Source: Paracidovorax cattleyae (GTDB lineage: Bacteria; Pseudomonadota; Gammaproteobacteria; Burkholderiales; Burkholderiaceae_C). From it: 64,000 bases of DNA. Of the stretch, positions 13,889 through 24,412 are shown piece after piece (position 1 is the stretch's first letter; each line of letters opens with the position of its first letter). The notes under the pieces are model-generated. The model saw only the letters and a program-made list of their open reading frames with translations, had not been told where the DNA came from and did no database searches. The DNA lies in assembly GCF_900104515.1 (NCBI RefSeq), contig NZ_FNJL01000005.1, forward strand, positions 1-64,000, read 5' to 3'. The translations under genes and the position numbers were made by a program.

Positions 13889-14629
13889 ATGGAACATTTC
13901 GCCTTTCCCCTCGAGCCCGTCCGCGCCATGCTGTTCCAGCTCGGCGCCTTCCTGCCACGCCTGCTGGTGGCCCTGGTCGTCGTCGCGGTGGGCTGGCTGG
14001 TCGCCAAGGCCGCGCGCTTCGCGGTGACGCGCGGCCTGCGCGCCATCAACGTCCAGGTGCTCGCCGAGCGCGCGGGCCTCGACGGCTTCCTGCGGCAGGC
14101 CGGCTCCAAGACCGACACCATCGGCCTCTTCGGTTTGCTGGCCTACGGCATCGTGCTGCTCGCCGCGCTGCTGATCGCCTTCAACGGCATGGGCCTGAGC
14201 TACGTCACGGCCCTGCTCAGCCGGGTGCTCTGGTTCATCCCGAACCTGTTCATCGCGCTGCTGATCCTTGCGCTGGGCGCATACTTCGCGCGCTTCGTGG
14301 GCGACATGGTGTCGGCCTACTGCCGGCGCGCGGGCATGGCGGACACCGTGCTGCTCGGCAAGGTCGCGCAGTACGCGATCGTCATCTTCTCGGTGCTGAT
14401 CGCGCTCGACCAGCTCGGCATCGGCGGCGACATCGTGCGCCAGAGCTTCCTGATCCTGCTGGGCGGCATTGTCTTCGGCCTGGCGCTCGCCTTCGGCCTG
14501 GGCGGGCGCGAACGCGCCGCCGAATGCATCGAACAGTGGTGGCCGCGCCGCCGCGGCGATGCGCCCGCCAGCCGGGAGCCGCTGGTTCCGCCGCGCGATC
14601 CCCGTGATCCGCGCGATCCGGGGTTCTGA
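13889..14629 (+). CDS. Small mechanosensitive-channel-like membrane protein (conserved TM-helix type)
   Basis: The 246-residue protein has about five hydrophobic helices (LLVALVVVAVGWLVAKAARF; LLAYGIVLLAALLIAF; FIPNLFIALLILALGAYFAR; YAIVIFSVLIALDQLGI; FLILLGGIVFGLALAFGLGG). The helix pairs joined by charged turns are typical of the conserved TM-helix repeat found in MscS-related proteins. The last helix with its Gly/Ala pattern resembles a pore helix. The cytoplasmic beta domain of true MscS is absent: the protein ends in a short Arg/Asp/Pro tail (RDPRDPRDPGF). A role in osmotic pressure relief is inferred from the family and from its place next to glucan/trehalose and betaine-transport genes. 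Confidence 0.75.
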   Translation: MEHFAFPLEPVRAMLFQLGAFLPRLLVALVVVAVGWLVAKAARFAVTRGLRAINVQVLAERAGLDGFLRQAGSKTDTIGLFGLLAYGIVLLAALLIAFNGMGLSYVTALLSRVLWFIPNLFIALLILALGAYFARFVGDMVSAYCRRAGMADTVLLGKVAQYAIVIFSVLIALDQLGIGGDIVRQSFLILLGGIVFGLALAFGLGGRERAAECIEQWWPRRRGDAPASREPLVPPRDPRDPRDPGF

Positions 14630-14673
14630 CGGCTGCGCTGCCCCTTTCCTTTTTTCTGCGCTTTCCCTGCCTG

Positions 14674-14715
14674 AACGGCCCGTGTCTTCGGACGGCACGG
14701 GCCGTTTCCTTTTCT
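14674..14715 (+). terminator. Intrinsic terminator
   Basis: AACGGCCCGTG (14674-14684) pairs perfectly over 11 bp with CACGGGCCGTT (14696-14706), followed by the pyrimidine/T-rich run TCCTTTTCTC. It lies 45 bp after the channel-like gene and before the TRAP genes. Confidence 0.85.
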
Positions 14716-14875
14716 CTCACGCACTTCCACGCACGGGAAAACCCCAGGCCCCCGCGTCAGCCTTTTCTCAGCCCGGGCGCCGTACGATCCGCTCTAATGC
14801 CGGGCGGACGCGGCGCCAGGTTTTTTGTCGCGCGCGTCTACCCACAACACCAACGAACGACAGGAGACAGCAAGC

Positions 14876-15415
14876 GTGACAGGACTCCTCCAACTGGCCC
14901 GGGGCATGGACTGGGTTTCCACCAAGCTCAGCAAGGTCGCGGGCTGGGCCGTGCTCGCCGCCGCCCTGATTTCCGCCGGCAACGCCCTCGTGCGCTACGG
15001 GCTCGACATGAGCTCGAACGCGTGGCTCGAGATCCAGTGGTACCTCTTCGGCACCACCGTGATGCTCGGCGCGCCCGTGGTGCTGAAGCTCAACGAACAC
15101 GTGCGCGTGGACATCATCTACGGCAAGCTGCGCGGCCGCGGCCCGGTGTTCGTCGATCTCTTCGGCCTCATCTTCTTCCTGCTGCCCGTGATGGGCCTGC
15201 TCACCTGGCTCACCTGGCCCTTCTTCTGGAACATGTATGTCACCAAGGAGATGTCCGGCAACATCGGCGGCCTGATCCGCTGGCCCGCGGCGCTGCTGCT
15301 GCCCGTGGGCTTCGGCGCGGTCTTCCTGCAGGGCCTGGCCGAGATCGTCAAGCGCGTGGCCTACCTGACGGGCCACCTGCAGATCAGCACGCATTACGAG
15401 AAGCCGGTGCAGTAA
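14876..15415 (+). CDS. dctQ: TRAP transporter small membrane subunit (DctQ)
   Basis: The GTG at 14876 has a good Shine-Dalgarno (CAGGAGACAG) and gives 179 residues. An upstream in-frame ATG lacks such a site. Four hydrophobic helices and the motif around EIQWYLFGTTVMLG followed by EHVRVDIIYGKL match the DctQ family. The DctQ subunit pairs with DctM in the inner membrane to form a Na+-dependent secondary importer fed by a periplasmic binding protein. The dctM gene follows 54 bp downstream. The matching dctP gene is not in this operon but on the opposite strand at 18446-19525. Confidence 0.92.
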   Translation: MTGLLQLARGMDWVSTKLSKVAGWAVLAAALISAGNALVRYGLDMSSNAWLEIQWYLFGTTVMLGAPVVLKLNEHVRVDIIYGKLRGRGPVFVDLFGLIFFLLPVMGLLTWLTWPFFWNMYVTKEMSGNIGGLIRWPAALLLPVGFGAVFLQGLAEIVKRVAYLTGHLQISTHYEKPVQ

Positions 15416-15469
15416 ACGCATCGACAAAAAAGCGCCGACCGACCCGACTTCTCCAGGAAGACTCTCCCC

Positions 15470-17052
<1,583 letters not shown>

Positions 17053-17056
<4 letters not shown>

Positions 17057-17592
17057 AGGACCATGGACTGCTCCCGCCCGAGGCCGGCGGGGCCGCCATC
17101 GACATCGAAAGCGCCGCCTTCCCGCCCCTGGTGCGGCTGCTCGCCGTGGCCATCGTGGGCGGGCTGGCGGCCTTCGCGCTCTGGTCCATTCCCGCACTGC
17201 GCGGCGCGCAATGGACCTTTCCTGCCCTGGCGACCTTCGGCCTTGCGGCCGTGCTCATCGGCTGGGTGGGCTGGTGGATGGTCTTCAGCCGCACGCGCTT
17301 CTCGGACGCGGAGGGCGGCGTGATCGTGCAGACCTGGCTCTGGGACAAGCGCGTGCGCGCGGCCGACGTGGCCAGCTTCAAGATCGTGCACTGGCCATGG
17401 TTCCAGGCCGTCATCGCGCCGCGGATCCTGCTGCGGCGCAGGGGCGGCGGAATCACGTGGGTGCATGCGGCGGATGCGGGGTTGCTGGTGGCGTTCGGGG
17501 AGAGTGTGGTGAGGGCGGGGGCTGTGAATGGGCTTTCACGGGAGCCTTCTTCTGCATCTGCATCTGCACCTGCACCTGCTTCCATGCACTGA
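17053..17592 (+). CDS. Conserved membrane protein of unknown function, co-transcribed with dctQM
   Basis: The 179-residue protein overlaps dctM by 4 bp, so coupling is likely. Two hydrophobic helices (LLAVAIVGGLAAFALWSI and a second around FGLAAVLIGWVGWWMVF) are followed by a soluble C-terminal part. Its pattern (DAEGGVIVQTWLWDKRVRAADVASFKI) looks like a small beta-rich, PH-like membrane-associated domain. That is a guess from the layout. The last 15 residues are Ser/Ala/Pro-rich. No catalytic motif was found. A link to TRAP transport is suggested only by operon position. Confidence 0.7.
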
Positions 17593-17623
17593 TTCATTGG
17601 CGGGTTGGGTTTGCTTTCCGGAG

Positions 17624-18332
17624 CCGGGATTTCGCCCCGGCGGGCGAGTCACTTTCTTTCGCTTCGCCGAAAGAAAGTAACCAAAGAAAGGGCGACCCTG
17701 CTGTCTGCGACCCCGTTCGCCCGCGGGGCGAACGGGGCAACCTGGGGTGCTCGGGGACGGGGTGTGCCGTGGAACTCACTGCGCGCTTGCGCGCTACGTT
17801 CGGACAGCCACGGCAGATCAGTTCACGATGCAGGCGTGTCCTGCGGCACGCCCGCCACCCCGCCCCCTGCGCGCCCCAGGCGCATCCAGAAGGGAGTGAC
17901 TCGGGCCATTGCTTCGCTCGGCCTTAGGGAAGACAGGCCGTCGCTGCGCTCGGCCAAAGACCAGCAGCGCTCCGCCCACCAGTCGGGTGCGCGGTGCGAA
18001 GCACTCGCGCACCAAAGGCCGAGCAAAGCAATGGCCCGTCTGCTGCCCCCCGCCCTTGTGTCTGCGCCGAGGAGCGCAGGGCGCGGGGCGGGCAGGCGTG
18101 CCGCAGGACACGCCTGCTTCGTGATCTGACTCGCCGGGGATGTCAGAGCGCAGCGCACACCGTGCGCGAAGCGAGTTCCACGGCGCCGCCCCGCGACCGA
18201 GCACCACAGGCTGCCCCCTTCGCCCCACAGGGGCGAAGGGGGACGCAGACACCAGGGCTCGCCTTTTCTTTGCCTACTTTCTTTTGGCGAAGCAAAAGAA
18301 AGTAGGTGCGCCGCCGGGCGCACATCCCGGCC
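17624..18332. repeat. Giant imperfect palindrome, copy 1 (dispersed intergenic element)
   Basis: The left half (17624 to about 17923) and the reverse complement of the right half (about 18017 to 18332) align almost end to end. Shared blocks include the GCCGGGAT ends, the hairpins near the ends, GGCGACCCTG versus GGCGAGCCCTG, CGTGGAACTC, GGCGTGTCCTGCGGCACGCC and the inner GGGCCATTGCTT. Each arm ends in a small perfect hairpin: ACTTTCTTTCG paired at 17651-17678, and CTACTTTCTTTTG paired at 18274-18305. A central loop of about 90 bases contains a further hairpin (GTGCGCG...CGCGCAC). Frames inside it are by-products of the symmetry. A second copy lies at 37540-38236. Both sit between convergent genes. 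Confidence 0.85.
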
Positions 18333-18445
18333 CCGGGAAACAAACCCACCCCGCCCCAAAAAACAAAAAGGGAACGGCCCCAAAGGACCGTCCCCCAACC
18401 AAAACGCAGCTTCTTCTTATGCCAAAGAAAAGCCCATACCAGACA

Positions 18446-19525
18446 TCACAGCTTCTGCGCCTGCATGAACCGATCGAACGTCCCTTCCGTGAACCGGAAC
18501 CACGCGTTCTCGTCCGCCAGGAACTTCGCGTAATCCGTATAGACCTTCTTCCACTCCGGATTGGTATTGTTCAGGTCCGCATAGATCTGCTGCGCGGACT
18601 TGAACGCCGCATTCATCACGTCCTGCGTGAACGGCCGCAGCTTGGTGCCCGAGCCCACGAGCTGCTTGATCGCCACGGGGTTGCGCGCGTCGTACTTGGA
18701 CAGCATCGTGACGTGGGCGTGCGAGGCGGCAGCCTCCACCACGGCCTTGTACTCGGCCGGCAGGCCTTCCCAGGCCTTGGTGTTGATGTAGAAGTCCAGC
18801 TGCGGGCCGCCTTCCCACCAGCCGGGGTAGTAGTAGAACGGCGCGACCTTGTTGAAGCCCAGCTTCTGGTCGTCGTAGGGGCCCACCCATTCCAGCGCGT
18901 CGATCGTGCCCTTCTCCAGCGCGGGATACAGGTCGGCTCCGGGGATGGATTGCGGGATCACGCCGAAGGGCTCGAGCACCTTGCCGGCGAACGGGTTGGT
19001 GCGGAACTTCAGGCCCTTGAGGTCGGCGACGGACTTGATCTCCTTGCGGAACCAGCCGCCCATCTGCGCGCCCGTGTTGCCGCCGGGGAAGCTGATGATG
19101 TTGTACTTGGCGTAGAACTCGCGCATGAGCTTCAGGCCGTTACCCTCATACATCCATGCGTTCATCTGGCGTGCGTTCAGGCCGAAGGGCACGGCGCAGC
19201 CGAGGCAGAACGTGGGGTCCTTGCCGTAGAAGTAGTAGGGCGCCGTGTGCGCCATCTCGACGGAGGCGTTCTGCACGCCGTCCACCACGCCGAAAGCAGG
19301 CATCAGCTCACCGCCGGCATGCACCGAGATCTGGAACTTGCCGCTGGTGGCTTCGCTGACCTTCTTGGAGAACACTTCCGCCGTGCCATAGATGGTGTCC
19401 AGCGATTTCGGGAAGCTGGACGCAAGGCGCCAGCGGATGCTGGCCTGGGCATGCACAGCGGGGGCTGCGCCGGCCGCCAGCACGCCGGCGATGCCTGCGT
19501 GCCTGAGGATGGAACGACGATCCAT
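18446..19525 (-). CDS. dctP: TRAP transporter periplasmic binding protein (DctP/TakP-like)
   Basis: The 359-residue protein begins MDRRSILRHAG with a twin-arginine-like signal and a probable cut after AVHA. A GGAG site precedes the ATG on the minus strand. The mature part opens with WRLASSFPKSLDTIYG and contains GLKFRTNPFAGKVLEPFG and GTIDALEWVGPYDD, typical of the DctP fold. The SSFPKSLDTIYG start recalls the alpha-keto-acid binding proteins (TakP type), so 2-oxo acids or related organic acids are plausible ligands. It is the natural partner of dctQM at 14876-17056 but is convergent with them across the 0.7 kb palindrome and therefore has its own promoter. Confidence 0.88.
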   Translation of the reverse strand: MDRRSILRHAGIAGVLAAGAAPAVHAQASIRWRLASSFPKSLDTIYGTAEVFSKKVSEATSGKFQISVHAGGELMPAFGVVDGVQNASVEMAHTAPYYFYGKDPTFCLGCAVPFGLNARQMNAWMYEGNGLKLMREFYAKYNIISFPGGNTGAQMGGWFRKEIKSVADLKGLKFRTNPFAGKVLEPFGVIPQSIPGADLYPALEKGTIDALEWVGPYDDQKLGFNKVAPFYYYPGWWEGGPQLDFYINTKAWEGLPAEYKAVVEAAASHAHVTMLSKYDARNPVAIKQLVGSGTKLRPFTQDVMNAAFKSAQQIYADLNNTNPEWKKVYTDYAKFLADENAWFRFTEGTFDRFMQAQKL

Positions 19526-19714
19526 GGGTGGTCTCCGGTAATTGATTGCGAGCGAACGGCCGCGGGGCTCCGGATCACGGGGCGCCGGGACGGACTGTTT
19601 CAGCCGGAAACGATTGTAGGAATGGGCCACTCCGGGCCGTTGGGGGTTTTCCCGCGAAAGAAAAACGCCGTACGCGCAGCCCTCAGCCTTCTGCAAGCTT
19701 GCCGCGCGGTCCGG

Positions 19715-19734
19715 GCCCGGCCGTGCGGCCGGGC
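19715..19734 (-). terminator. Strong hairpin just after dxs
   Basis: GCCCGGCC (19715-19722) pairs with GGCCGGGC (19727-19734) around a 4-base loop, immediately downstream of the dxs stop on the minus strand. No T tract follows, so it may act as a transcript-end stabiliser or a factor-assisted terminator. Confidence 0.4.
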
Positions 19735-19742
19735 GCCCTGCG

Positions 19743-21611
19743 TCAGCCTGCGGCGGGACCGAAGCGCGCGGTGATGGACCGCACGAGGCCCTCTGCGTCG
19801 AGGCCCTGCAGCGCGAGCAGGCGGGCAGGGTCGCCGTGTTCGATGAACATGTCGGGCAGGCCGAGCTGCAGCACGGGTTTCTGGATGCCCGCGGCGTTCA
19901 GTGCCTCGCACACGGCGCTGCCGGCACCGCCCAGCACGGCGCCCTCTTCCACCGTCACCAGGGCGTCGTGCCCGGCCGCGATTTCCAGCAGCAGCGCGGT
20001 GTCCAGCGGCTTGGCCCAGCGCATGTTGGCCACCGTGGCGTCCAGCGTGTCGCCGGCCTGCAGCGCGGGGTACAGCAGCGTGCCGAACGCCAGGATCGCG
20101 ATGCGCTGCCCGGTGCGGCGCACTTCGCCCTTGCCGAAGGGAAGCCCCTCCAGCCCCGGCAGGGGCGCCACGCCCGCGCCGCTGCCGCGCGGATAGCGCA
20201 CGGCCACGGGATGGTCCTGCCCGAAGGCGGTGGACAGCAGCTGCCGGCACTCGCGCTCGTCCGCCGGACAGGCGATGCTCATGTTGGGAATGCAGCGCAC
20301 GAAGGGGATGTCGTAGGCACCCGCATGCGTGGCGCCGTCGGCACCGACAAGGCCCGCGCGGTCCAGCGCGAACACCACCGGCAGGTTCTGCAGCGCCACG
20401 TCGTGGATCAGCTGGTCGTAGGCGCGCTGCAGGAAGGTGGAATAGATCGCCACCACGGGCTTCACGCCCTCGCAGGCCATCCCTGCGGCGAAGGTCACGG
20501 CATGCTGCTCGGCGATGCCCACGTCGTAGTAGCGGCCGGGAAAGCGCTTTTCGAACTCCACCATGCCCGAACCCTCGCGCATGGCCGGCGTGATGCCCAC
20601 GAGCCGGTCGTCCTGCGCGGCCATGTCGCAGAGCCACTGGCCGAACACTTGCGTGAAGGTCTGCTTCGGCGGCGTGGCGGGAGGGGTGATGCCGACGCTG
20701 GGGTCGAACTTGCCCGGGCCGTGGTAGGCGACGGGATCGGCCTCGGCCAGCTTGTAGCCCTGCCCCTTCTTCGTGACCACGTGCAGGAACTGCGGCCCTT
20801 TCAGGCCCTTGATGTTCTCCAGCGTGGGAATGAGCGAATCGAGGTCGTGCCCGTCGATCGGGCCGATGTAGTTGAAGCCGAACTTCTCGAACAGCGTGGC
20901 GGGCACCACCATGCCCTTGGCCTGCTGCTCGAAGCGCTTGGCGAGTTCGAGCAGCGGCGGCACGGGTTTGAGCACCGTCTTGCCGACGTTCTTCGCGGCG
21001 GCGTAGAAGTGCCCGCTCATGAGCTGCGCCAGGTAGCGGTTGAGCGCGCCCACGGGCGGGCTGATGCTCATGTCGTTGTCGTTGAGGATGACCAGCAGGT
21101 CGGCATCGGCCACGCCCGCGTTGTTCAGCGCCTCGAAGGCCATGCCGGCGGTCATGGCGCCGTCGCCGATGATGGCCACGGCGCGGCGGTCCTCGCCCCG
21201 CTGGCGTGCGGCCAGCGCCATGCCCAGGGCCGCAGAGATGCTGGTGCTCGAATGCGCGGTGCCGAACGTGTCGTATTCGCTCTCCGTGCGCAGGGGAAAG
21301 CCCGAGAGGCCGCCCAGCTGGCGCAGCGTGGGCATGCGGTCGCGCCGGCCGGTGAGTATCTTGTGGGGATAGGTCTGGTGGCCGACGTCCCACACGAGCC
21401 GGTCGCGCGGGGTGTCGAACACGGCATGCAGCGCCACCGTGAGCTCCACCGTCCCGAGGTTGGAACTGAGATGTCCCCCCGTCTTGGACACACTGTCCAG
21501 CACGAACGCGCGCAGTTCCGCGGCCAGCTCTTTCAGCTGGGCGCGCGACATGCGGCGCAGGTCGGCCGGGTCGTTCACGGTCTGCAGGAGAGGGAAGGAA
21601 TTCGTGGACAT
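19743..21611 (-). CDS. dxs: 1-deoxy-D-xylulose-5-phosphate synthase
   Basis: Dxs condenses pyruvate and glyceraldehyde 3-phosphate in the first step of the MEP isoprenoid pathway, with thiamine diphosphate. The 622-residue length is normal. Visible are the ThDP motif [18 protein letters not shown] leading to [24 protein letters not shown] with the conserved His, the transketolase-like centre [16 protein letters not shown] with its catalytic Glu, and the C-terminal domain start RYPRGSG. It is the last gene of an xseB-ispA-dxs operon, separated from ispA by 76 bp. Confidence 0.97.
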   Translation of the reverse strand: MSTNSFPLLQTVNDPADLRRMSRAQLKELAAELRAFVLDSVSKTGGHLSSNLGTVELTVALHAVFDTPRDRLVWDVGHQTYPHKILTGRRDRMPTLRQLGGLSGFPLRTESEYDTFGTAHSSTSISAALGMALAARQRGEDRRAVAIIGDGAMTAGMAFEALNNAGVADADLLVILNDNDMSISPPVGALNRYLAQLMSGHFYAAAKNVGKTVLKPVPPLLELAKRFEQQAKGMVVPATLFEKFGFNYIGPIDGHDLDSLIPTLENIKGLKGPQFLHVVTKKGQGYKLAEADPVAYHGPGKFDPSVGITPPATPPKQTFTQVFGQWLCDMAAQDDRLVGITPAMREGSGMVEFEKRFPGRYYDVGIAEQHAVTFAAGMACEGVKPVVAIYSTFLQRAYDQLIHDVALQNLPVVFALDRAGLVGADGATHAGAYDIPFVRCIPNMSIACPADERECRQLLSTAFGQDHPVAVRYPRGSGAGVAPLPGLEGLPFGKGEVRRTGQRIAILAFGTLLYPALQAGDTLDATVANMRWAKPLDTALLLEIAAGHDALVTVEEGAVLGGAGSAVCEALNAAGIQKPVLQLGLPDMFIEHGDPARLLALQGLDAEGLVRSITARFGPAAG

Positions 21612-21687
21612 ATTGCTCTTGGTTGGGTGGCGCCGGCACGCATGCGCCGGGGAACGGGGCGGGACACGGCGCGGTCCGGCCCCAGTC

Positions 21688-22608
21688 TCAGCGGGATCGG
21701 TCGATCACCATGTCGGCCAGCGCCGCCAGCACGCGCGTGCCTGCCAGGCCGCTGACCTGCAGGGCGGCATGCGCCTCGTCGCGCAGCGCGGCCGCGTAGG
21801 CGCGTGCGCGGCCCAGCCCCAGCAGCGAGACGTAGGTGGGCTTGTCGCTGGCCGCGTCCTTGCCGGCCGTCTTGCCCAGCGTGGCGGAATCGGCCACCAC
21901 GTCGAGCACGTCGTCCACCACCTGGAAGGCGAGCCCCAGGGCCGCGCCGTAGCGCGACAGGGCATCCCGGGCGGCGGGCGCCACCGCCCCGCAGGCCGCG
22001 CCCATCAGCACGCTGGACTGCAGCAGTGCCCCGGTCTTGAGGCGGTGCATGCGGCGCAACTCTTCTTCCGAGAGGGCAACGCCCACGCTGGCCAGGTCGA
22101 TCGCCTGGCCGCCCGCCATGCCGTCGGCGCCCGCGGCCCGTGCCAGCAAGCGGCACAGCCGGGCCTGCATCGCCTCGGGTACGTCGTCCTCGGGCGTGAG
22201 CAGTTCGAAGGCCAGGGCCTGCAGCGCATCGCCCGCGAGCAGGGCCTGGGCCTGGCCGAACTGCACGTGCACCGTGGGCTTGCCGCGGCGCAGCACGTCG
22301 TTGTCCATGCAGGGCATGTCGTCGTGCACCAGCGAATAGGCGTGGATCAGCTCCACCGAGCAGGCGGCACGCAGGGCCGCGCCGGCATGGCCCGACACGG
22401 CCTCGGCCGCGGCGAGCAGCAGCAGCGGGCGCAGGCGCTTGCCGGCGCCCAGCACCGCGTAGCGCATGGCATCGCCCAGGCCGCCCGGCGCATCGGCGGG
22501 CACCCAGGCCTCCAGGGCCTCCTCCACGCGCTGCAGCGCCTGTGCGCTCCAGGCGGAAAGGTCGAAGCCGGCGTCGCCGACGTGCGGGGAAAGCGCAGCG
22601 GTGCCCAT
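21688..22608 (-). CDS. ispA: Farnesyl diphosphate synthase (polyprenyl synthetase family)
   Basis: The 306-residue protein (ATG at 22608, overlapping the xseB stop as ATGA) carries the first Asp-rich motif DDMPCMDND and the second, FQVVDDVLD. It also has GKRLRPLL near the N-terminus and GLAFQVVDD, as expected for short-chain trans-prenyltransferases. It joins isopentenyl diphosphate to allylic diphosphates to make farnesyl diphosphate for quinone and undecaprenyl synthesis. An upstream extension of the frame exists, but it runs through xseB and is not the start. The neighbour dxs supplies the same pathway. Confidence 0.95.
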   Translation of the reverse strand: MGTAALSPHVGDAGFDLSAWSAQALQRVEEALEAWVPADAPGGLGDAMRYAVLGAGKRLRPLLLLAAAEAVSGHAGAALRAACSVELIHAYSLVHDDMPCMDNDVLRRGKPTVHVQFGQAQALLAGDALQALAFELLTPEDDVPEAMQARLCRLLARAAGADGMAGGQAIDLASVGVALSEEELRRMHRLKTGALLQSSVLMGAACGAVAPAARDALSRYGAALGLAFQVVDDVLDVVADSATLGKTAGKDAASDKPTYVSLLGLGRARAYAAALRDEAHAALQVSGLAGTRVLAALADMVIDRSR

Positions 22609-22856
22609 CAGTCTTGCGTCCACGGTTGCAGCGTGCCGTTCTCCAGCACCTTGATCTGGTCCTGCACGGCCTCCAGGCGGCCGCGGCAGAACGCCAGCAG
22701 CTCCGCACCGCGCTGGTAGCCGGCCAGCATCTGCTCGAGCGGCAGCTGGCCCGACTCGATGCGGCCCACCAGCTGTTCCAGTTCCTCGAGCGCGGCTTCG
22801 TAGCTTGCGGGCTCGGCGGACGGGGGGGCGGAAGCGGGAGGGGAGGCCTTGGGCAT
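22608..22856 (-). CDS. xseB: Exodeoxyribonuclease VII small subunit
   Basis: The 82-residue protein has the XseB core [20 protein letters not shown] followed by [18 protein letters not shown], a two-helix hairpin that binds the large subunit XseA in multiple copies. A Pro/Ala/Ser-rich N-terminal stretch of about 18 residues precedes it. Exonuclease VII degrades single-stranded DNA from both ends. It overlaps ispA by 4 bp, the usual order in proteobacteria. The xseA gene is not in this window. Confidence 0.95.
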   Translation of the reverse strand: MPKASPPASAPPSAEPASYEAALEELEQLVGRIESGQLPLEQMLAGYQRGAELLAFCRGRLEAVQDQIKVLENGTLQPWTQD

Positions 22857-23000
22857 GGAAAGCAGCCGCGCCGGCGGGCGCGGGTAAAACAGGCCATTTT
22901 AGGCGCATGGCCGCGACGGCAGCGTCGCGCATGCGGCCGTCACGCGCCGGCCACGGAAACCCAATACACGCACGCGGGGCGCGGAAATAACCCCATTGGC

Positions 23001-23006
23001 TACAAT
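23001..23006 (+). promoter_or_regulatory. Possible -10 box upstream of the Rieske gene
   Basis: TACAAT at 23001-23006 in a relatively AT-rich spot (ATTGGCTACAATCCCATTTC) would start a transcript near 23013. No good -35 hexamer is visible 17 bases upstream, so an activator or a weak promoter is implied. Confidence 0.35.
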
Positions 23007-23019
23007 CCCATTTCTTCGT

Positions 23020-23061
23020 CGAACCGGCTGTGGGTACTTTGCTCGGCCGGTTTCGTTTTTT
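23020..23061 (+). terminator. Hairpin with T6 tract in the leader of the Rieske gene
   Basis: CGAACCGGC (23020-23028) pairs with GCCGGTTTCG (23046-23055) with one bulge, followed directly by six T residues. It lies within 15 bases of the expected transcript start and 59 bp before the coding start. It is therefore either the end of an upstream transcript or an attenuator. Confidence 0.6.
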
Positions 23062-23119
23062 CCACGTCCCCGCGCACGCGCGCACCCTCCCTGTGGGGAG
23101 TCTTTAGGTCAGGTCACCC

Positions 23120-24259
23120 ATGTCTGATTTAAGTCTTCAACTGCAGCAGGCCGCAAGCCAACTACCAGTTTCAAGCTACTTCGATGATGCGCTGTTCCGG
23201 CGCGAGCTGGACACCATCTTTCAGCGCGGGCCCCGCTATGTGGGGCACCAGCTGAGCGTGCCCGAGCCGGGCGATTATTACGCGCTGCCGCAGGAAGGAC
23301 AGGGCCGTGCCCTGGTGCGCAACGCGCAGGGCGGCATCGAACTGGTCTCCAACGTGTGCCGCCACCGCCAGGCGGTGATGCTGCAGGGCCGGGGCAACCT
23401 GCGCACGAACGGCAAGGGCCACGCCGCGGGGAACATCGTCTGCCCGCTGCACCGCTGGACTTACTCGCCCCAGGGCGAGCTGCTGGGCGCGCCGCACTTC
23501 TCGCACGATCCCTGCCTGAACCTGAACAACTACGTGCTGCGCGAGTGGAACGGCCTGCTCTTCGAGGACAACGGCCGCGACATCGCCGCCGACCTCGCCG
23601 GCATGGGCCCGCTCGCGGAGCTGTCGTTCGACGGCTACGTGCTCGACAAGGTCGAGCTGCACGAGTGCAACTACAACTGGAAGACCTTCATCGAGGTCTA
23701 TCTGGAGGACTACCACGTGGGCCCGTTCCACCCGGGGCTGGGCAACTTCGTCACCTGCGACGACCTGCGCTGGGAGTTCCAGAAGCACTATTCCGTGCAG
23801 ACCGTGGGCGTGGCCTCCACCTTCGGCAAGCCCGGCTCGGATGTGTACCGCAAGTGGCACGAGGTGCTGCTGAACTACCGCGAGGGCCGCATGCCCGAGC
23901 GCGGCGCGATCTGGCTCACCTACTACCCGCACATCATGGTCGAGTGGTACCCGCACGTGCTGACGGTGTCCACGCTGCACCCCGTGAGCCCGACGAAGAC
24001 GCTCAACGTGGTGGAGTTCTACTACCCCGAGGAGATCGCCGCCTTCGAGCGCGAGTTCGTCGATGCGCAGCAGGCCGCCTACATGGAGACCTGCATCGAG
24101 GACGACGAGATCGGCGAGCGCATGGATGCGGGCCGCCGGGCGCTGTTCGACCGCGGCGACAACGAGGTCGGCCCCTACCAGAGCCCGATGGAAGACGGCA
24201 TGCAGCACTTCCACGAGTGGTACCGCGACGCCATGGGCGCCGCCGTGCCGCGCGGCTGA
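23120..24259 (+). CDS. Rieske-type aromatic ring-hydroxylating oxygenase, alpha subunit family
   Basis: The 379-residue protein has an N-terminal Rieske [2Fe-2S] domain with ligands Cys80, His82, Cys108 and His111 (VCRHR and CPLHRWTY). The C-terminal catalytic domain has mononuclear-iron ligands around His199 and His204 in EVYLEDYHVGPFHPG. The gap between the two Rieske pairs is 25 residues, longer than the usual 15-17. No beta subunit, ferredoxin or reductase gene is adjacent. Such stand-alone proteins oxygenate aromatics or demethylate or hydroxylate small amines (choline or betaine monooxygenase types); the substrate here is unknown. AGGTCAGGT lies ahead of the ATG. Confidence 0.85.
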   Translation: MSDLSLQLQQAASQLPVSSYFDDALFRRELDTIFQRGPRYVGHQLSVPEPGDYYALPQEGQGRALVRNAQGGIELVSNVCRHRQAVMLQGRGNLRTNGKGHAAGNIVCPLHRWTYSPQGELLGAPHFSHDPCLNLNNYVLREWNGLLFEDNGRDIAADLAGMGPLAELSFDGYVLDKVELHECNYNWKTFIEVYLEDYHVGPFHPGLGNFVTCDDLRWEFQKHYSVQTVGVASTFGKPGSDVYRKWHEVLLNYREGRMPERGAIWLTYYPHIMVEWYPHVLTVSTLHPVSPTKTLNVVEFYYPEEIAAFEREFVDAQQAAYMETCIEDDEIGERMDAGRRALFDRGDNEVGPYQSPMEDGMQHFHEWYRDAMGAAVPRG

Positions 24260-24412
24260 CCGGCACGGCGGCGGCACGGGCGCCCGGAGTCCGGCCGCCG
24301 CGAATCCCGGAAGGTGGGCTTTCGCGGCCCATCTTTCCGGACCGGGCCCTGCGGCCTGGCCTAACATCGGCGGGACTCCCCGCCCGCCCCTCATCTTCCG
24401 CCCTCACGCCCC

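Noticed and set aside
17653-18305. Several open frames on both strands inside the palindrome
   Set aside because: They mirror each other across the symmetry axis, differ between the two copies and carry no recognisable domain. They follow from the repeat's GC-rich structure.
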